DNA from: Verrucomicrobiales bacterium
Lineage (GTDB): Bacteria; Verrucomicrobiota; Verrucomicrobiia; Verrucomicrobiales; DEV007
Reading direction: 5' to 3'
NCBI GenBank assembly: GCA_029213005.1
Contig: JARGPI010000011.1
Span: forward strand, 124,001 to 188,000
Length of the DNA stretch: 64,000 nt
Both the position numbers and the translations under genes were made by a program. The notes under the pieces are model-generated. The model was not told the DNA's origin. It saw only the letters and a program-made list of their open reading frames with translations, and searched no databases. Of this stretch, positions 45,926 through 55,270 are shown in pieces; position 1 is the stretch's first letter; every line of letters begins with the position of its first letter.

Positions 45926-46639
45926 ATGGTGATTTTAAAATCCTATTCCAACGCGGAGGCGGCCTACGTCGATTCCGCCTTTCTTTCCAGCGAAGTTGTC
46001 GTTGTGGATGAGCATGCCATCGGCGGAAACCTACTGGGAACGGCATCACCGGGTTCAATTCGCATTGAGGTAGCCGAAGCCGATTTTGAATGGGCCGAAA
46101 AGCTGCTCCGGGAAAGCGAAGAGGCTGAAGACCTACACCCTGCACCGGATCGGCTACCTATTTTACTGCCGGAACCATCGGAGGAAGACCGAAGAATCGT
46201 GACGGTTTTTCGCACCTTAATCTATATTGATCTGATTGTTTTCCTACTGACCTCTTTCTTTCCCTCGATCTATGGTTCAACACCTCCACAGGATATACAG
46301 AACTATCTGGATGGACTGGCCATCTCCGAGGACTCGTGGTTTTTTGCCTACAGTTTCTGGCCAATCCATTCGAGCATCGTTCTATTGTCATCGTTGCTGA
46401 TGCTGGCGATGCTGAACCCCGGTCGATGGATTTACCTTCTTTCTCTGGTCACCGGGCTTTTGCTATTCTGGGGTCCGCCTCCGTACATAGGCAGCGCAGC
46501 AGGAAATACCGTAGCCAGTTTGCAATGGGTTCTGGTAGGAACCATCGCGACGATGTCATTTCTTCACCCGGTATCGAAATATTTCAGAAACCGGCTCACA
46601 ACAGACCCGTTACCCCGCAGCAAAAACACTGATGCATAA
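45926..46639 (+). CDS. DUF2007-domain membrane protein
   Basis: 237 residues. Residues 1-65 match DUF2007 (ILKSYSNAEAAYVDSAFLSS, VEVAEADFEWAEKLLRE-like), a small ferredoxin-like domain. Four or so membrane helices follow (VFRTLIYIDLIVFLLTSFF, WPIHSSIVLLSSLLMLAML, IYLLSLVTGLLLFWG, SLQWVLVGTIATMSFLH). Function is not known. Directly downstream is the remnant of the helicase 5' end. Confidence 0.75.
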   Translation: MVILKSYSNAEAAYVDSAFLSSEVVVVDEHAIGGNLLGTASPGSIRIEVAEADFEWAEKLLRESEEAEDLHPAPDRLPILLPEPSEEDRRIVTVFRTLIYIDLIVFLLTSFFPSIYGSTPPQDIQNYLDGLAISEDSWFFAYSFWPIHSSIVLLSSLLMLAMLNPGRWIYLLSLVTGLLLFWGPPPYIGSAAGNTVASLQWVLVGTIATMSFLHPVSKYFRNRLTTDPLPRSKNTDA

Positions 46640-46665
46640 CCCCGGAAACAATTCCAAATTCCGAT

Positions 46666-46755
46666 TTTCTGTGTGGTATCGCTCGGGATAATGCCCGCTC
46701 TGGCAAAAGTTGAATCTTCCGACCCTGACAAAATCCTGAATGCTTTCCAACAATT
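46666..46755 (+). pseudogene. Duplicated 5' fragment of the helicase gene
   Basis: These 90 bp match 51830-51919 at about 85 positions. The copy includes about 25 bp of leader, the helicase ATG equivalent and its first codons ([13 protein letters not shown]), then diverges. It has no downstream helicase sequence and no function of its own. The second copy is the live helicase start. The two are the borders of the kinase/sigma module. Confidence 0.85.
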
Positions 46756-46835
46756 CCCTGTGCTGGACCTGACGAGTTGTTCGAAAAATTCCCGCAGGGG
46801 CGTGCGTGATTTCTTATCCAGATACCCGTGGGAAT

Positions 46836-49800
46836 TTACAGTGACGGAACCGAATATTCAGCCTGCCCGTCCAGCATCCGCAGCTCAAATACGGAGGCCT
46901 GAATCGAGCCTTTTCGGACGATGAATACAAGATCGCCGTGCTCTCCCGTTCCAAAATAGTTTGAACTGATTTCAGGGATGTCTATGAACGCGCCCTGCCA
47001 CTGAGATGTTACTACCCCATCAACTTTGGCGACAAGGTCGACTTTATCTTCGTTGCGAACCATCCGAAGTAACAGTTCCTGGCGTTGATCGTCGACAATA
47101 AAAGGTGTTTCGGCTGGAGGCCGGGTATGAGTATCCAAAGGTAAAAAGCCATGCAATGCTCCCGCCCTTTGATATTCCTGGAGGCGAAAGCCAACTGAAC
47201 GATTACCCATTGGCAGCCGCCAGCCAATAAAATTGGGCCGTTTAAAACTCTCCACCTGTGATTGCACAATTTGGGTACGAAGCTCAAACGAACCTTCGAT
47301 ATGCCACGGTAACCGAAGCCTCGAAAAGCTCTTTTCCGCGACGTTAACTATCGCGTGCCAATCATTTTCCCAAGTACTCTCGACCGAATCTCTATCCGGG
47401 TCGATGGTCGCGGTCACATCGACCCAACCATCATCCGGAACAATTCTCTCCAGCATTTTGGGCAATTTCTCTTTTGGATCGGCAAAAAACAAATCGACTG
47501 TGTCTTTTATATCCCAGATTCGCAGAATTCCATCATCACTCCCGCATGCTAGCTGAGTCCCGGAAGGATTGAAATCGAGCGATTCCGTATAGAGCGTCGG
47601 ACCGATTTGAGAATCCATTAACCGCGCATCCGGCCAATGCCACAGCCGGACTTTCAAATCTCCAGAACCGGATGCCAGTATTGGTAGCTTCGGATGAAAA
47701 CGAAGTGCGGTCACCTCGTCATCATGAGCCCGGAATTCCTGGACTAACCCCAGCGTATCGGAGTCGAAAATTCGTATCCTCTTGTCACCACAGGCGAGGG
47801 CGAAGTGCCGCGAATCCGGCGTGGTTTCAATGTCATTAACGATATAAGGCAGATCTCGATCGAGAATAACGTCCCCCCTGAGAATATCGCAGCACTGGAA
47901 GGCATCGCGAAGGTCCCCGCGCAGCCTCGATAAGGGATGAGCGGCAATTACCCTTGTGTTTTCAGCGATGAGTTTCGCAATCCCCCCCATATTCTTCTCA
48001 TCCCGCACCTGGGTCTCCAAAGCCTTCGCTGTCCTGTCAAATATCCTCTTACCTGTTTCAACCTCGTGAACGCTAAATCGCCGTTTCATATCCGTAATTG
48101 AAAACAACTTTCCATCGGCAGAGACACTAAAGTCCATCGTCCGCCGGTTATAGTGGATATCCCGAAACTTTGGAGCTCCCGCCACGTCTGAAACAACTCT
48201 TATATAGTGATGATGACGTTTCCCCAAAATTGCAATTCCCGCTGCAGGGGCTGTGTCAACTAGGTTGAGCCCTTTCGGTTTCCATAGTGGTGTTTGTGGG
48301 ACCGGACCGAGAGGCGGACCGGGAACGAGGTCATCGGAGGATGTCGCTCCTGACCACAACAAGTCGTCCGACTGATATCGAACCGATTGATTCCGGAGGT
48401 TTCGCACAGTCGTTTGACTCCGGTTCTGCCGCCGAACGATTTCCCGCCCCGCATTAACTTTCCAGATCGTGAGATCATCGCCCCCGGAAACCACGATTCC
48501 GCTTTCCGGACAATAGCCATGCCCTTCCGACTGACCGAAACCAGCTATAGATCCCAGTGGGTATTTCGAGCCCCAATCCCAGACTGTCCCGGGAAATTGA
48601 TCGCGGGTCGCGCCGAGAGTAAGCAAATGACTTTTGTTGAAGCCAATTTCTGCCGTTGCCCTCTGACCTGTGGTTTGAGCATTGATCACCTTAACTGTTT
48701 CCCTTAATTTTGTATCGAATACATACACTTTACCATCCGATCCCAACCAGGTTATCTGGTTCTGTTCGGGGCCATCCCTTAGGCTTTGAATCCTGGAAAC
48801 TGTATCCGGGACTTCCCATTGGGGATCACTTTTTAGACTAGTCACTCCAACAACCCGGTTATGTAACGTCCCGATTATTAAACCGTCGTTTTTTGCAACT
48901 CCACCGACGAAAAACTCTGGTCTCGAATCGATCAGGTCTCCGGTGTATGCATTTCTCAAATCGGTTCTGCTACCAAACAACATCAGAAGATTGTTATCTC
49001 CCGTGAAACACACAAAACCGGGACGCTCCCCGTCGGGGTTGGGCCACGATGTTATGCGGCGCCGCGTCGTCAAATCAAAGAGTTCCACGCAGCGCCCTTT
49101 CCGGCTCGCACCAGCGTAAAGAGAGCCATCACTGGAAACTGCCTGCGGGTCATAATGATGGTTTTGCGACGGCAACTTATAGATGAATCGCCCCTTCCCG
49201 GCGTCGAGAAGATATACCCCTCCTCCTCCGTGAACAATAAAACGGCCCGGTGAACCCGGGATGTTTACCGCAAAGCGCAACCTCTCCTGCCCCGCACCGG
49301 GAACAAATCGTTTGAACGGAGAACCCGACTGCTGGTCCAGATAACTCCATTCCTGACTACGTAAATCCAATGGAACTTCATCTAGATACCTTCTGAGCAG
49401 GAATGGGTTTCGTTCCCGGCGGGCAGCTTCCGCCAGAGCCGTATTAGAAACTGCCAGCGCTTTTCGGGTCGCCTCTTTTTCAACCATCGCGATCTGCTTT
49501 GCCGCTTCAGCTTCTTTTCGCGCCTGATCAGTAACCACAAGCGCTTCGTTAGCTTTTGTCAGATTTTTTTGTGCTTCAAAACCGAAGTAGGTGGATACAC
49601 CGGCCCCTATGATAAGGGTTAAGACGGCAGTGACGATCAGACCGGAAAGGAGTTTATTTCTCAGGGCCCACCGTAGTGTTCGCTCGTAGCTACTCACGGG
49701 CCGCGCTTCGATCGGCTTGCCCGAAAGAAAGCGGTCAAATTCATCAGCAAGCGCCCCGGCAGACGGATAGCGTTTGAATGGATCCTTCTCGAGACATTTG

Positions 49801-50720
49801 AGACAGATGGTTGTCAAATCCAGGTCGGCTTCGGGATTTAGCTCGCGGGGAGACACCGGAGGATCTGAGGTGACCATTCGCAGGGTTTCCATGGTGGAGG
49901 TACCGTGAAAAGGTGCGCGCTTTGTCAGCAGAAAATATAGAATTGCGCCCAGGGAGTAAACATCCGCCAGCGGTCCGACTTCCTGCATTTTCCCGGCGGC
50001 CTGTTCTGGAGGCATATATGCGGGTGACCCCATCACCTGTCCGGTCAGAGTTAGTTCATGATCTTCGGATAAATTTTTCGCCAGTCCGAAATCTGCAATC
50101 TTTGGCTGCCCTTCACCATCAATCAAAATATTTGCAGGCTTCAGGTCGCGATGAACAATATTTCGCGAATGGGCAAATTGAATTGCTTCTGAAACAGCCT
50201 CCATCAATCTCGCGATCCGATCGCTGGCGAGCGGGCCGGCATTTACCGTATCAACCAGCGAGCCACCACTGATCAGTCCCATAGCATAGAAATGCTGCCC
50301 TTCGATTTCACCCGTTTCAAAAACCGGAACAATTCCCGGGTGGTCCAGTTTTGCCGCAGCGCCGGCTTCCACGCGAAATCTTTGAACATCCTCCTCCGAA
50401 GCCAGCTGGGCGGAAAGAATCATCTTCAAAGCCACGGGGCGATTCAGCGAAACCTGCCGGGCTTCGTAGACAACCCCCATACCGCCCCGGGCGATTTCCC
50501 CCAATAATTCATACTCGCCAAAACGAACGGGAGCCGCATCGACTTTTTGCGGGGTGATCACTTTCGATGACTCATTTTCTTTCCACTCCGTGATGTCATC
50601 GTCCTCCGGGAAAAGCGCCCGAGCGACCAGACAGCGGGAACATTGCCAGTCCGGAACGCCGGGGGGCAAAACGGAGCCACATTTGCGGCAATTTGAATCG
50701 AGTTGTTCTGACTTTGCCAC
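46836..50720 (-). CDS. Membrane Ser/Thr protein kinase with WD40-type repeats
   Basis: 1294 residues with a GTG start. An N-terminal zinc-ribbon-like C11-x2-C14...C27-x2-C30 precedes a Hanks kinase domain (about 70-335) with ARGGMGVVYEARQ, ALKMIL (Lys), HRDLKPANIL, ADFGLAKN and GSPAYMPPEQA; all catalytic residues present. One TM helix lies near 360 (LLSGLIVTAVLTLIIGAGVST), then a coiled coil. About 480-1130 has WD40-like repeats (FRAHDDEVTALRFHPKLPILASGSGDLKVRLW in pieces). A C-terminal 150-residue domain is unfamiliar. In PVC genomes such kinases are paired with the ECF-like sigma encoded just upstream; the kinase may control that sigma. The stimulus is unknown. Confidence 0.92.
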   Translation of the reverse strand: MAKSEQLDSNCRKCGSVLPPGVPDWQCSRCLVARALFPEDDDITEWKENESSKVITPQKVDAAPVRFGEYELLGEIARGGMGVVYEARQVSLNRPVALKMILSAQLASEEDVQRFRVEAGAAAKLDHPGIVPVFETGEIEGQHFYAMGLISGGSLVDTVNAGPLASDRIARLMEAVSEAIQFAHSRNIVHRDLKPANILIDGEGQPKIADFGLAKNLSEDHELTLTGQVMGSPAYMPPEQAAGKMQEVGPLADVYSLGAILYFLLTKRAPFHGTSTMETLRMVTSDPPVSPRELNPEADLDLTTICLKCLEKDPFKRYPSAGALADEFDRFLSGKPIEARPVSSYERTLRWALRNKLLSGLIVTAVLTLIIGAGVSTYFGFEAQKNLTKANEALVVTDQARKEAEAAKQIAMVEKEATRKALAVSNTALAEAARRERNPFLLRRYLDEVPLDLRSQEWSYLDQQSGSPFKRFVPGAGQERLRFAVNIPGSPGRFIVHGGGGVYLLDAGKGRFIYKLPSQNHHYDPQAVSSDGSLYAGASRKGRCVELFDLTTRRRITSWPNPDGERPGFVCFTGDNNLLMLFGSRTDLRNAYTGDLIDSRPEFFVGGVAKNDGLIIGTLHNRVVGVTSLKSDPQWEVPDTVSRIQSLRDGPEQNQITWLGSDGKVYVFDTKLRETVKVINAQTTGQRATAEIGFNKSHLLTLGATRDQFPGTVWDWGSKYPLGSIAGFGQSEGHGYCPESGIVVSGGDDLTIWKVNAGREIVRRQNRSQTTVRNLRNQSVRYQSDDLLWSGATSSDDLVPGPPLGPVPQTPLWKPKGLNLVDTAPAAGIAILGKRHHHYIRVVSDVAGAPKFRDIHYNRRTMDFSVSADGKLFSITDMKRRFSVHEVETGKRIFDRTAKALETQVRDEKNMGGIAKLIAENTRVIAAHPLSRLRGDLRDAFQCCDILRGDVILDRDLPYIVNDIETTPDSRHFALACGDKRIRIFDSDTLGLVQEFRAHDDEVTALRFHPKLPILASGSGDLKVRLWHWPDARLMDSQIGPTLYTESLDFNPSGTQLACGSDDGILRIWDIKDTVDLFFADPKEKLPKMLERIVPDDGWVDVTATIDPDRDSVESTWENDWHAIVNVAEKSFSRLRLPWHIEGSFELRTQIVQSQVESFKRPNFIGWRLPMGNRSVGFRLQEYQRAGALHGFLPLDTHTRPPAETPFIVDDQRQELLLRMVRNEDKVDLVAKVDGVVTSQWQGAFIDIPEISSNYFGTGEHGDLVFIVRKGSIQASVFELRMLDGQAEYSVPSL

Positions 50721-50738
50721 AGTTTGACGAAATTCCGG

Positions 50739-51479
50739 TTAATCTGAAAGGGCCGCGAGCAGTTCTATAATTTCGCTCTCAACATCCTCTTCCTTCTCCA
50801 CTGTCTCAGCGATTTCATCCCGGAAACATCGGGCGTAGCGATGCCGGAACCGGTGGATGGCGGTTCTCACGGTATTGACTCCCATACCAAGATTTGTTGC
50901 CACTTCGGAATAGGAAACCGTCCCTTTGTCATCGACAAGGAAGGGCTTAAAAGCTTCGAACTGATCGAGCTTTTGAGCGGCAATGAACTCCCTTTTCAGC
51001 CGGTCCATAACTCGTGCAATCACGGTTTCGGCCCACATCTTATCATAAGCTTTATCCGCGGGAAGATCCGCCGATTCGGGCTCATAGGTAAACCGCTTGA
51101 ACGCACCTTCAGCATCCAAATGGATAACACTGATGCCCCCGCCCCGGCGCTGCGCCTGATCATGACGCCATTGATTCTGAATATATCGCTCGAGACTCTT
51201 TAGAAGAAAATTGCGAAAGCGACCGCGATCTTCATCCGCAACCTTAAAAGAATCGCGAGCCAGCATCCGCTCGAAAAAACCCTGGGCGAGATCCTGAGCA
51301 TCTTCGTGTGTTTTGCCTTTGCGCCGAATAAAGACGTAAAGCGGATACCAATACTGCTGACAAAGAAGCTCCAGGGCCTCACGGCGATCATCTTCGCGGC
51401 CCTCGTTGAGTTTGAGAATTATCGACCAACGTGTGGTTAGAAATGCTCCTGCCGGTTGAGTTTCATCTTCATAAAGCAT
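50739..51479 (-). CDS. ECF-like RNA polymerase sigma factor
   Basis: 246 residues from the ATG at 51479. Region 2 is FLTTRWSIILKLNEG and REALELLCQQYWYPLYVFIRRKG with EDAQDLAQGFFERML, and RGRFRNFLLKSLERYIQNQW. Region 4 has FKPFLVDDKGTVSYSEVATNLG and GMGVNTVRTAIHRFRHRYARC (helix-turn-helix). This arrangement, including the Trp-Ser-Ile and FFERML blocks, is the PVC type linked to membrane Ser/Thr kinases. It lies 18 nt upstream of the kinase gene and is co-transcribed. Target promoters are unknown. Confidence 0.92.
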   Translation of the reverse strand: MLYEDETQPAGAFLTTRWSIILKLNEGREDDRREALELLCQQYWYPLYVFIRRKGKTHEDAQDLAQGFFERMLARDSFKVADEDRGRFRNFLLKSLERYIQNQWRHDQAQRRGGGISVIHLDAEGAFKRFTYEPESADLPADKAYDKMWAETVIARVMDRLKREFIAAQKLDQFEAFKPFLVDDKGTVSYSEVATNLGMGVNTVRTAIHRFRHRYARCFRDEIAETVEKEEDVESEIIELLAALSD

Positions 51480-51854
51480 TGGCTTAAAAGAAGTAACTGT
51501 ATCAGAATTACCGAAGAATGATAACCGCAAATGCGAAAGTATTCATCAAAATCAGCTAATAGAATTCGGTAATTCAAGCCTCGTCAGCCTCGACTGATTT
51601 CTCTCTGGTCGGCATTTCCGGTTCTGGATTAATTGCAACGGTTTTTCACCTTCAGAACCAAATCTTAATTGTCATTTTCAGCTCGTTCGGATCGAATGAA
51701 CAAAGGCACTTCTCCTCATCAAAGGGGCCCCCTACATCACTTTCGAGCGCGCCTCCATCTAAGCGTTGAACTTCCTGCCCCTTTTTCCGGATGGGAAAAA
51801 TCTCCCCAGTCCTGCGCTGGCTTCCCCCCTTTCTGTGTGGTATCGCTCGGGATA
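51480..51854. other. 375-bp divergent region upstream of the helicase
   Basis: No gene. It should hold the sigma-factor promoter and a helicase promoter. Its last part (51830-51854) is the leader portion of the 90-bp duplicated segment. An upstream in-frame ATG for the helicase at 51669 is present but the intervening codons look non-coding (Pro/His/Arg rich), so it is taken as untranslated. Confidence 0.5.
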
Positions 51855-51919
51855 ATGCCCGCTCTTGCAAAAGTTGAATCTTCCGACCCTGACGAAATCC
51901 TGAATGCTTTCCTCGAATT
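51830..51919 (+). repeat. Direct repeat, intact copy at the helicase start
   Basis: Second copy of the 90-bp segment also found at 46666-46755, 5.16 kb away in the same orientation. Differences: one base in the fourth codon, one at the Glu/Lys codon, and three at the end. Confidence 0.85.
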
Positions 51920-54365
51920 TACGACGGAAAGCGGAATCGAACTCTACGATCACCAGGAGGAGGCGATTCTTGAGATTTTTGCGGGCCGCAATGTGATTCT
52001 TAACACTCCAACCGGTTCGGGGAAATCGCTGGTCGCGATGGCCATGCAGTATCAAAGCTGGTGTCTCGGCAGGACGTCCTATTACACCGTCCCGATCAAA
52101 GCCCTCGCTAATGAGAAATTTCTTTCGCTCTGCAAGGCATTCGGAGCCGATGCGGTGGGGCTGGTCACGGGAGATGCCACCGTCAATGGCGATGCGCCGA
52201 TTATCTGCTGCACGGCTGAGATCCTATCGCACCTCGCTCTGCGGGAAGGTGCCTTTGCAAAGGTGGACGATGTGATTATCGACGAATTTCACTATTATAC
52301 CGACAGAGATCGCGGCGTTTCCTGGCAGGTGCCTTTGCTCACACTGCCGCAGTCCAAATTTCTCCTTATGTCAGCGACCTTTGGTGATACTTCCCTCTTT
52401 AAAAAGGAACTCGAAAACCTGACTGGCGTCGACACGGTGCTCGTGCAGTCCGATGAGCGACCTGTGCCTCTGGAATTTACCTACAGTGAAACAAAATTGG
52501 AGGAAAAGGTAGCTGAGCTCGTCGACGAGGGCAAAGCTCCGATCTATCTCGTTAATTTCACTCAACTGGCCTGCGCCCAGATTTCCCAGAACCTTCTCTC
52601 AACCAATTTCTGTTCGAAAGAGGAAAAGAAGAAAATTGCCGATGAATTAAAGGACGCCAAATTCAACAGCCCTTACGGCAAGGAGATAGCGAAACTGCTT
52701 CGCCACGGGATCGGGATTCATCACGCGGGCCTGCTTCCGAGATATCGCGTTTTAGTCGAAAAGTTGACCCAACAGGGTCTTCTCAAAGTGATCTGCGGAA
52801 CGGACACGCTGGGAGTCGGAGTCAATGTTCCGATCCGAACCGTGGTTTTCACCCGCCTTTGCAAATATGATGGCCAGGGAACTAAAATTCTCACGGTCAG
52901 AGACTTCAAACAGATCTGCGGGCGGGCGGGCCGGAGAGGATTTGATGATCAGGGCTACGTCGTCGCGCAAGCGCCGGAACACGAGATTGAAAACATCAAA
53001 CTGAAAGCCAAGGCTGCCGAAAAGGGCCGCAAAGTGGTTCTGAAAAAGCCGCCGGAACGGGGCTACGTGGGCTGGGAAGAATCCACTTACGAAAGACTGC
53101 AGAATTCGCCGCCCGAAAAATTGACGTCCAGTTTCACTCTTCAGCCCAATATGCTACTTCATGTTCTGGGCCGCGATGGCGAGGACGGATGCGAAGCGAT
53201 GAAGCAACTGGTCGCGAACTGTCACGAACCCGATGGCAAAAAGGCCGCTCTACGGAAGCGGGGCAGACAGATTTTCCGAAGTCTCGTCGAGGGTGGTGTC
53301 CTGTCTATGATCGCCCCAAAAGACCGAACCGACTCCCGAAAGGTAAAGGTGAATGTCGAGCTTCAGTACGATTTCTCTCTAAATCAGGCGCTCGGTCTTT
53401 GGCTTCTGGACACGCTACCGAAGCTGGATAGCGAAGCTCCCGACTATGTTTTCAATGTCATTTCTCTAGTCGAGGCAATTCTCGAAAATCCGACGATTGT
53501 GCTACGGAAACAGGTCGACCAGTTAAAGGATGAACTGATGGCTCAAATGAAAGCTGATGGCGTGGAATACGATGACCGGATGGAACGCCTTGAACAAGTC
53601 GAGCACCCCAAACCCGGCGCGGATTTTATCTATAACACTTTTAACGATTTTGTGACTGAGTATCCCTGGATCGAAAAAGAATCGATCCGTCCCAAATCGA
53701 TCGGCCGGGAGATGTTTGAGAACTACCAATCCTTTGACGACTACATCAAAGCCTATTCCCTACAACGAAGCGAAGGCGTCCTTCTGAGGCACCTTTCCGA
53801 TGTGTACAAGGTACTCTCCCAAACCGTACCTGACACCGTAAAAACCGAGGAAGTCTGGGAGGCGGAGGAATTCTTCGGCTCGTTGCTAAGACGGGTCGAC
53901 TCCAGCCTGCTCGACGAGTGGGAGAAGCTGCGCAACCCCGAATACGTCGCTGCGGAAGCAGATACGGAAGTAGAAGTTAAGAAGGTCCCGATCACCCGGA
54001 ATCTGAAGAACTTTGAACGCTCCGTTCGGCGCGCTGTCATGGAGTTGGTGAAATACTTTGCACAGGGAGATTTCGAAGCCTTACGGGAGTCGATTCGCAA
54101 TCCGGAAGCATGGACGGACCTTGAGTTGAGAGCGCAGCGGGATGTCTATTTATCCAATCATGAATACCTCCGACTCGATCCGGAAGCTCGTGCTAAACAC
54201 CATTGCCGGATCGACCAGTCAGAGCCTGATCAATGGGTCGTGACTCAGACTCTGATTGATCCTGAGGAGGAGAATGACTGGTTTCTCACCGTTAAAATTG
54301 ACCTCAACCTCTCCGCAGAGGCTGAAGAGGTGGTGATCGAACTGAGTGATATCAACGCTTTCTAA
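51855..54365 (+). CDS. Superfamily 2 DEAD/DEAH-type helicase with C-terminal DUF3516
   Basis: 836 residues starting at ATG 51855, where the duplicated segment and the sequence [20 protein letters not shown] begin. Walker A is [14 protein letters not shown], the II motif is [13 protein letters not shown] (DEFH), [10 protein letters not shown] is motif III and [15 protein letters not shown] is motif VI. This Ski2-like layout with a helical tail is that of DUF3516 helicases, known mainly from Actinobacteria. RNA or DNA unwinding is plausible; the cellular role is not established. The original upstream neighbour probably was the DUF2007 gene (see the duplicated fragment). Confidence 0.92.
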   Translation: MPALAKVESSDPDEILNAFLEFTTESGIELYDHQEEAILEIFAGRNVILNTPTGSGKSLVAMAMQYQSWCLGRTSYYTVPIKALANEKFLSLCKAFGADAVGLVTGDATVNGDAPIICCTAEILSHLALREGAFAKVDDVIIDEFHYYTDRDRGVSWQVPLLTLPQSKFLLMSATFGDTSLFKKELENLTGVDTVLVQSDERPVPLEFTYSETKLEEKVAELVDEGKAPIYLVNFTQLACAQISQNLLSTNFCSKEEKKKIADELKDAKFNSPYGKEIAKLLRHGIGIHHAGLLPRYRVLVEKLTQQGLLKVICGTDTLGVGVNVPIRTVVFTRLCKYDGQGTKILTVRDFKQICGRAGRRGFDDQGYVVAQAPEHEIENIKLKAKAAEKGRKVVLKKPPERGYVGWEESTYERLQNSPPEKLTSSFTLQPNMLLHVLGRDGEDGCEAMKQLVANCHEPDGKKAALRKRGRQIFRSLVEGGVLSMIAPKDRTDSRKVKVNVELQYDFSLNQALGLWLLDTLPKLDSEAPDYVFNVISLVEAILENPTIVLRKQVDQLKDELMAQMKADGVEYDDRMERLEQVEHPKPGADFIYNTFNDFVTEYPWIEKESIRPKSIGREMFENYQSFDDYIKAYSLQRSEGVLLRHLSDVYKVLSQTVPDTVKTEEVWEAEEFFGSLLRRVDSSLLDEWEKLRNPEYVAAEADTEVEVKKVPITRNLKNFERSVRRAVMELVKYFAQGDFEALRESIRNPEAWTDLELRAQRDVYLSNHEYLRLDPEARAKHHCRIDQSEPDQWVVTQTLIDPEEENDWFLTVKIDLNLSAEAEEVVIELSDINAF

Positions 54366-54450
54366 CGCTGCGAACTCGTCGTACCCGCCTATCCACGAAC
54401 CGGTTAATTTTGTAACGGACAGATTCGAAGAATATAGGAAAATCATTCCG

Positions 54451-55206
54451 ATGAGTAAACCAGGCGACCACGAGTCCGATAAGCGAAATTTCTCCTCACT
54501 GGATCCTGAAAAGGTTCTCAAGACCGTCCGCTGCCTTTCGAGTCGAATTCAGGAACGTTTTCCCGATTCAGGTCTCCGGGGAGTGTGCGGGGAACTGGAA
54601 ACGGCCTGTAGCCGGTCGTCGGAGAGAATCGAATGGATCGCCAACCCGAACTGGCCACTCCGGATTCTCCGCTATACTCTGATTGCTACTATCGTGTTGG
54701 GACTGGGCGTGGCGATAGTAAACGTTCAGGCTGACGAATTTGATCACCTCGGGATCATCGATTGGATTCAGGCTTTCGAGGCGGGCATTAATGATGTCGT
54801 CATGATTTCGGTCGCGCTCTTTTTTGTATGGACTCTAGAGGCGAGAATCAAAAGGCGGCGGGCCATGCAGGCGCTCCACGAATTACGCTCCATCGCTCAT
54901 GTGATCGACATGCATCAACTGACCAAAGATCCCGAGAGACTCCGCTCCTCTCATGAGATGACCCGGTCTTCGCCTAAAAACCATCTCACCGCCTTCCAGA
55001 TGCGCCGCTATCTCGACTACTGCGCCGAGATGCTATCACTCACCGGGAAAGTGGCGGCTCTCTACCTGCGGACGCTCGACGATGCGACGGTGGTAGCTGC
55101 GGTAAACGAAATTGAAGGTCTCTCCACCGGTTTGAGTCGCAAGATATGGCAGAAAATTGAGTTGATGCGCCCCGACGCGATCGGATTTGAAGACGAGCCC
55201 ACCTAA
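54451..55206 (+). CDS. Hypothetical membrane protein
   Basis: 251 residues from the ATG at 54451. A longer start (54346) would overlap the helicase end and has no coding character. Two hydrophobic segments (ILRYTLIATIVLGLGVAIVNV, VVMISVALFFVWTLEA) flank a short loop. The C-terminal half is helical and basic (RSIAHVIDMHQLTKDPERL). No family recognised. Confidence 0.7.
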   Translation: MSKPGDHESDKRNFSSLDPEKVLKTVRCLSSRIQERFPDSGLRGVCGELETACSRSSERIEWIANPNWPLRILRYTLIATIVLGLGVAIVNVQADEFDHLGIIDWIQAFEAGINDVVMISVALFFVWTLEARIKRRRAMQALHELRSIAHVIDMHQLTKDPERLRSSHEMTRSSPKNHLTAFQMRRYLDYCAEMLSLTGKVAALYLRTLDDATVVAAVNEIEGLSTGLSRKIWQKIELMRPDAIGFEDEPT

Positions 55207-55270
55207 GCGCAGACATTATTTTTACAACTTTGTAACCGATAACAGCCGTTTTTTGGTATGGTAACCTATC

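Noticed and set aside
46673..46924. Frame that starts like the helicase
   Set aside because: It is the 5' helicase fragment running into non-coding DNA and the antisense of the kinase end; treated as a pseudogene fragment.
51669..51854. N-terminal extension of the helicase
   Set aside because: The extra residues are Pro/His/Arg-rich without conserved pattern, and the duplicated segment is consistent with the start at 51855.
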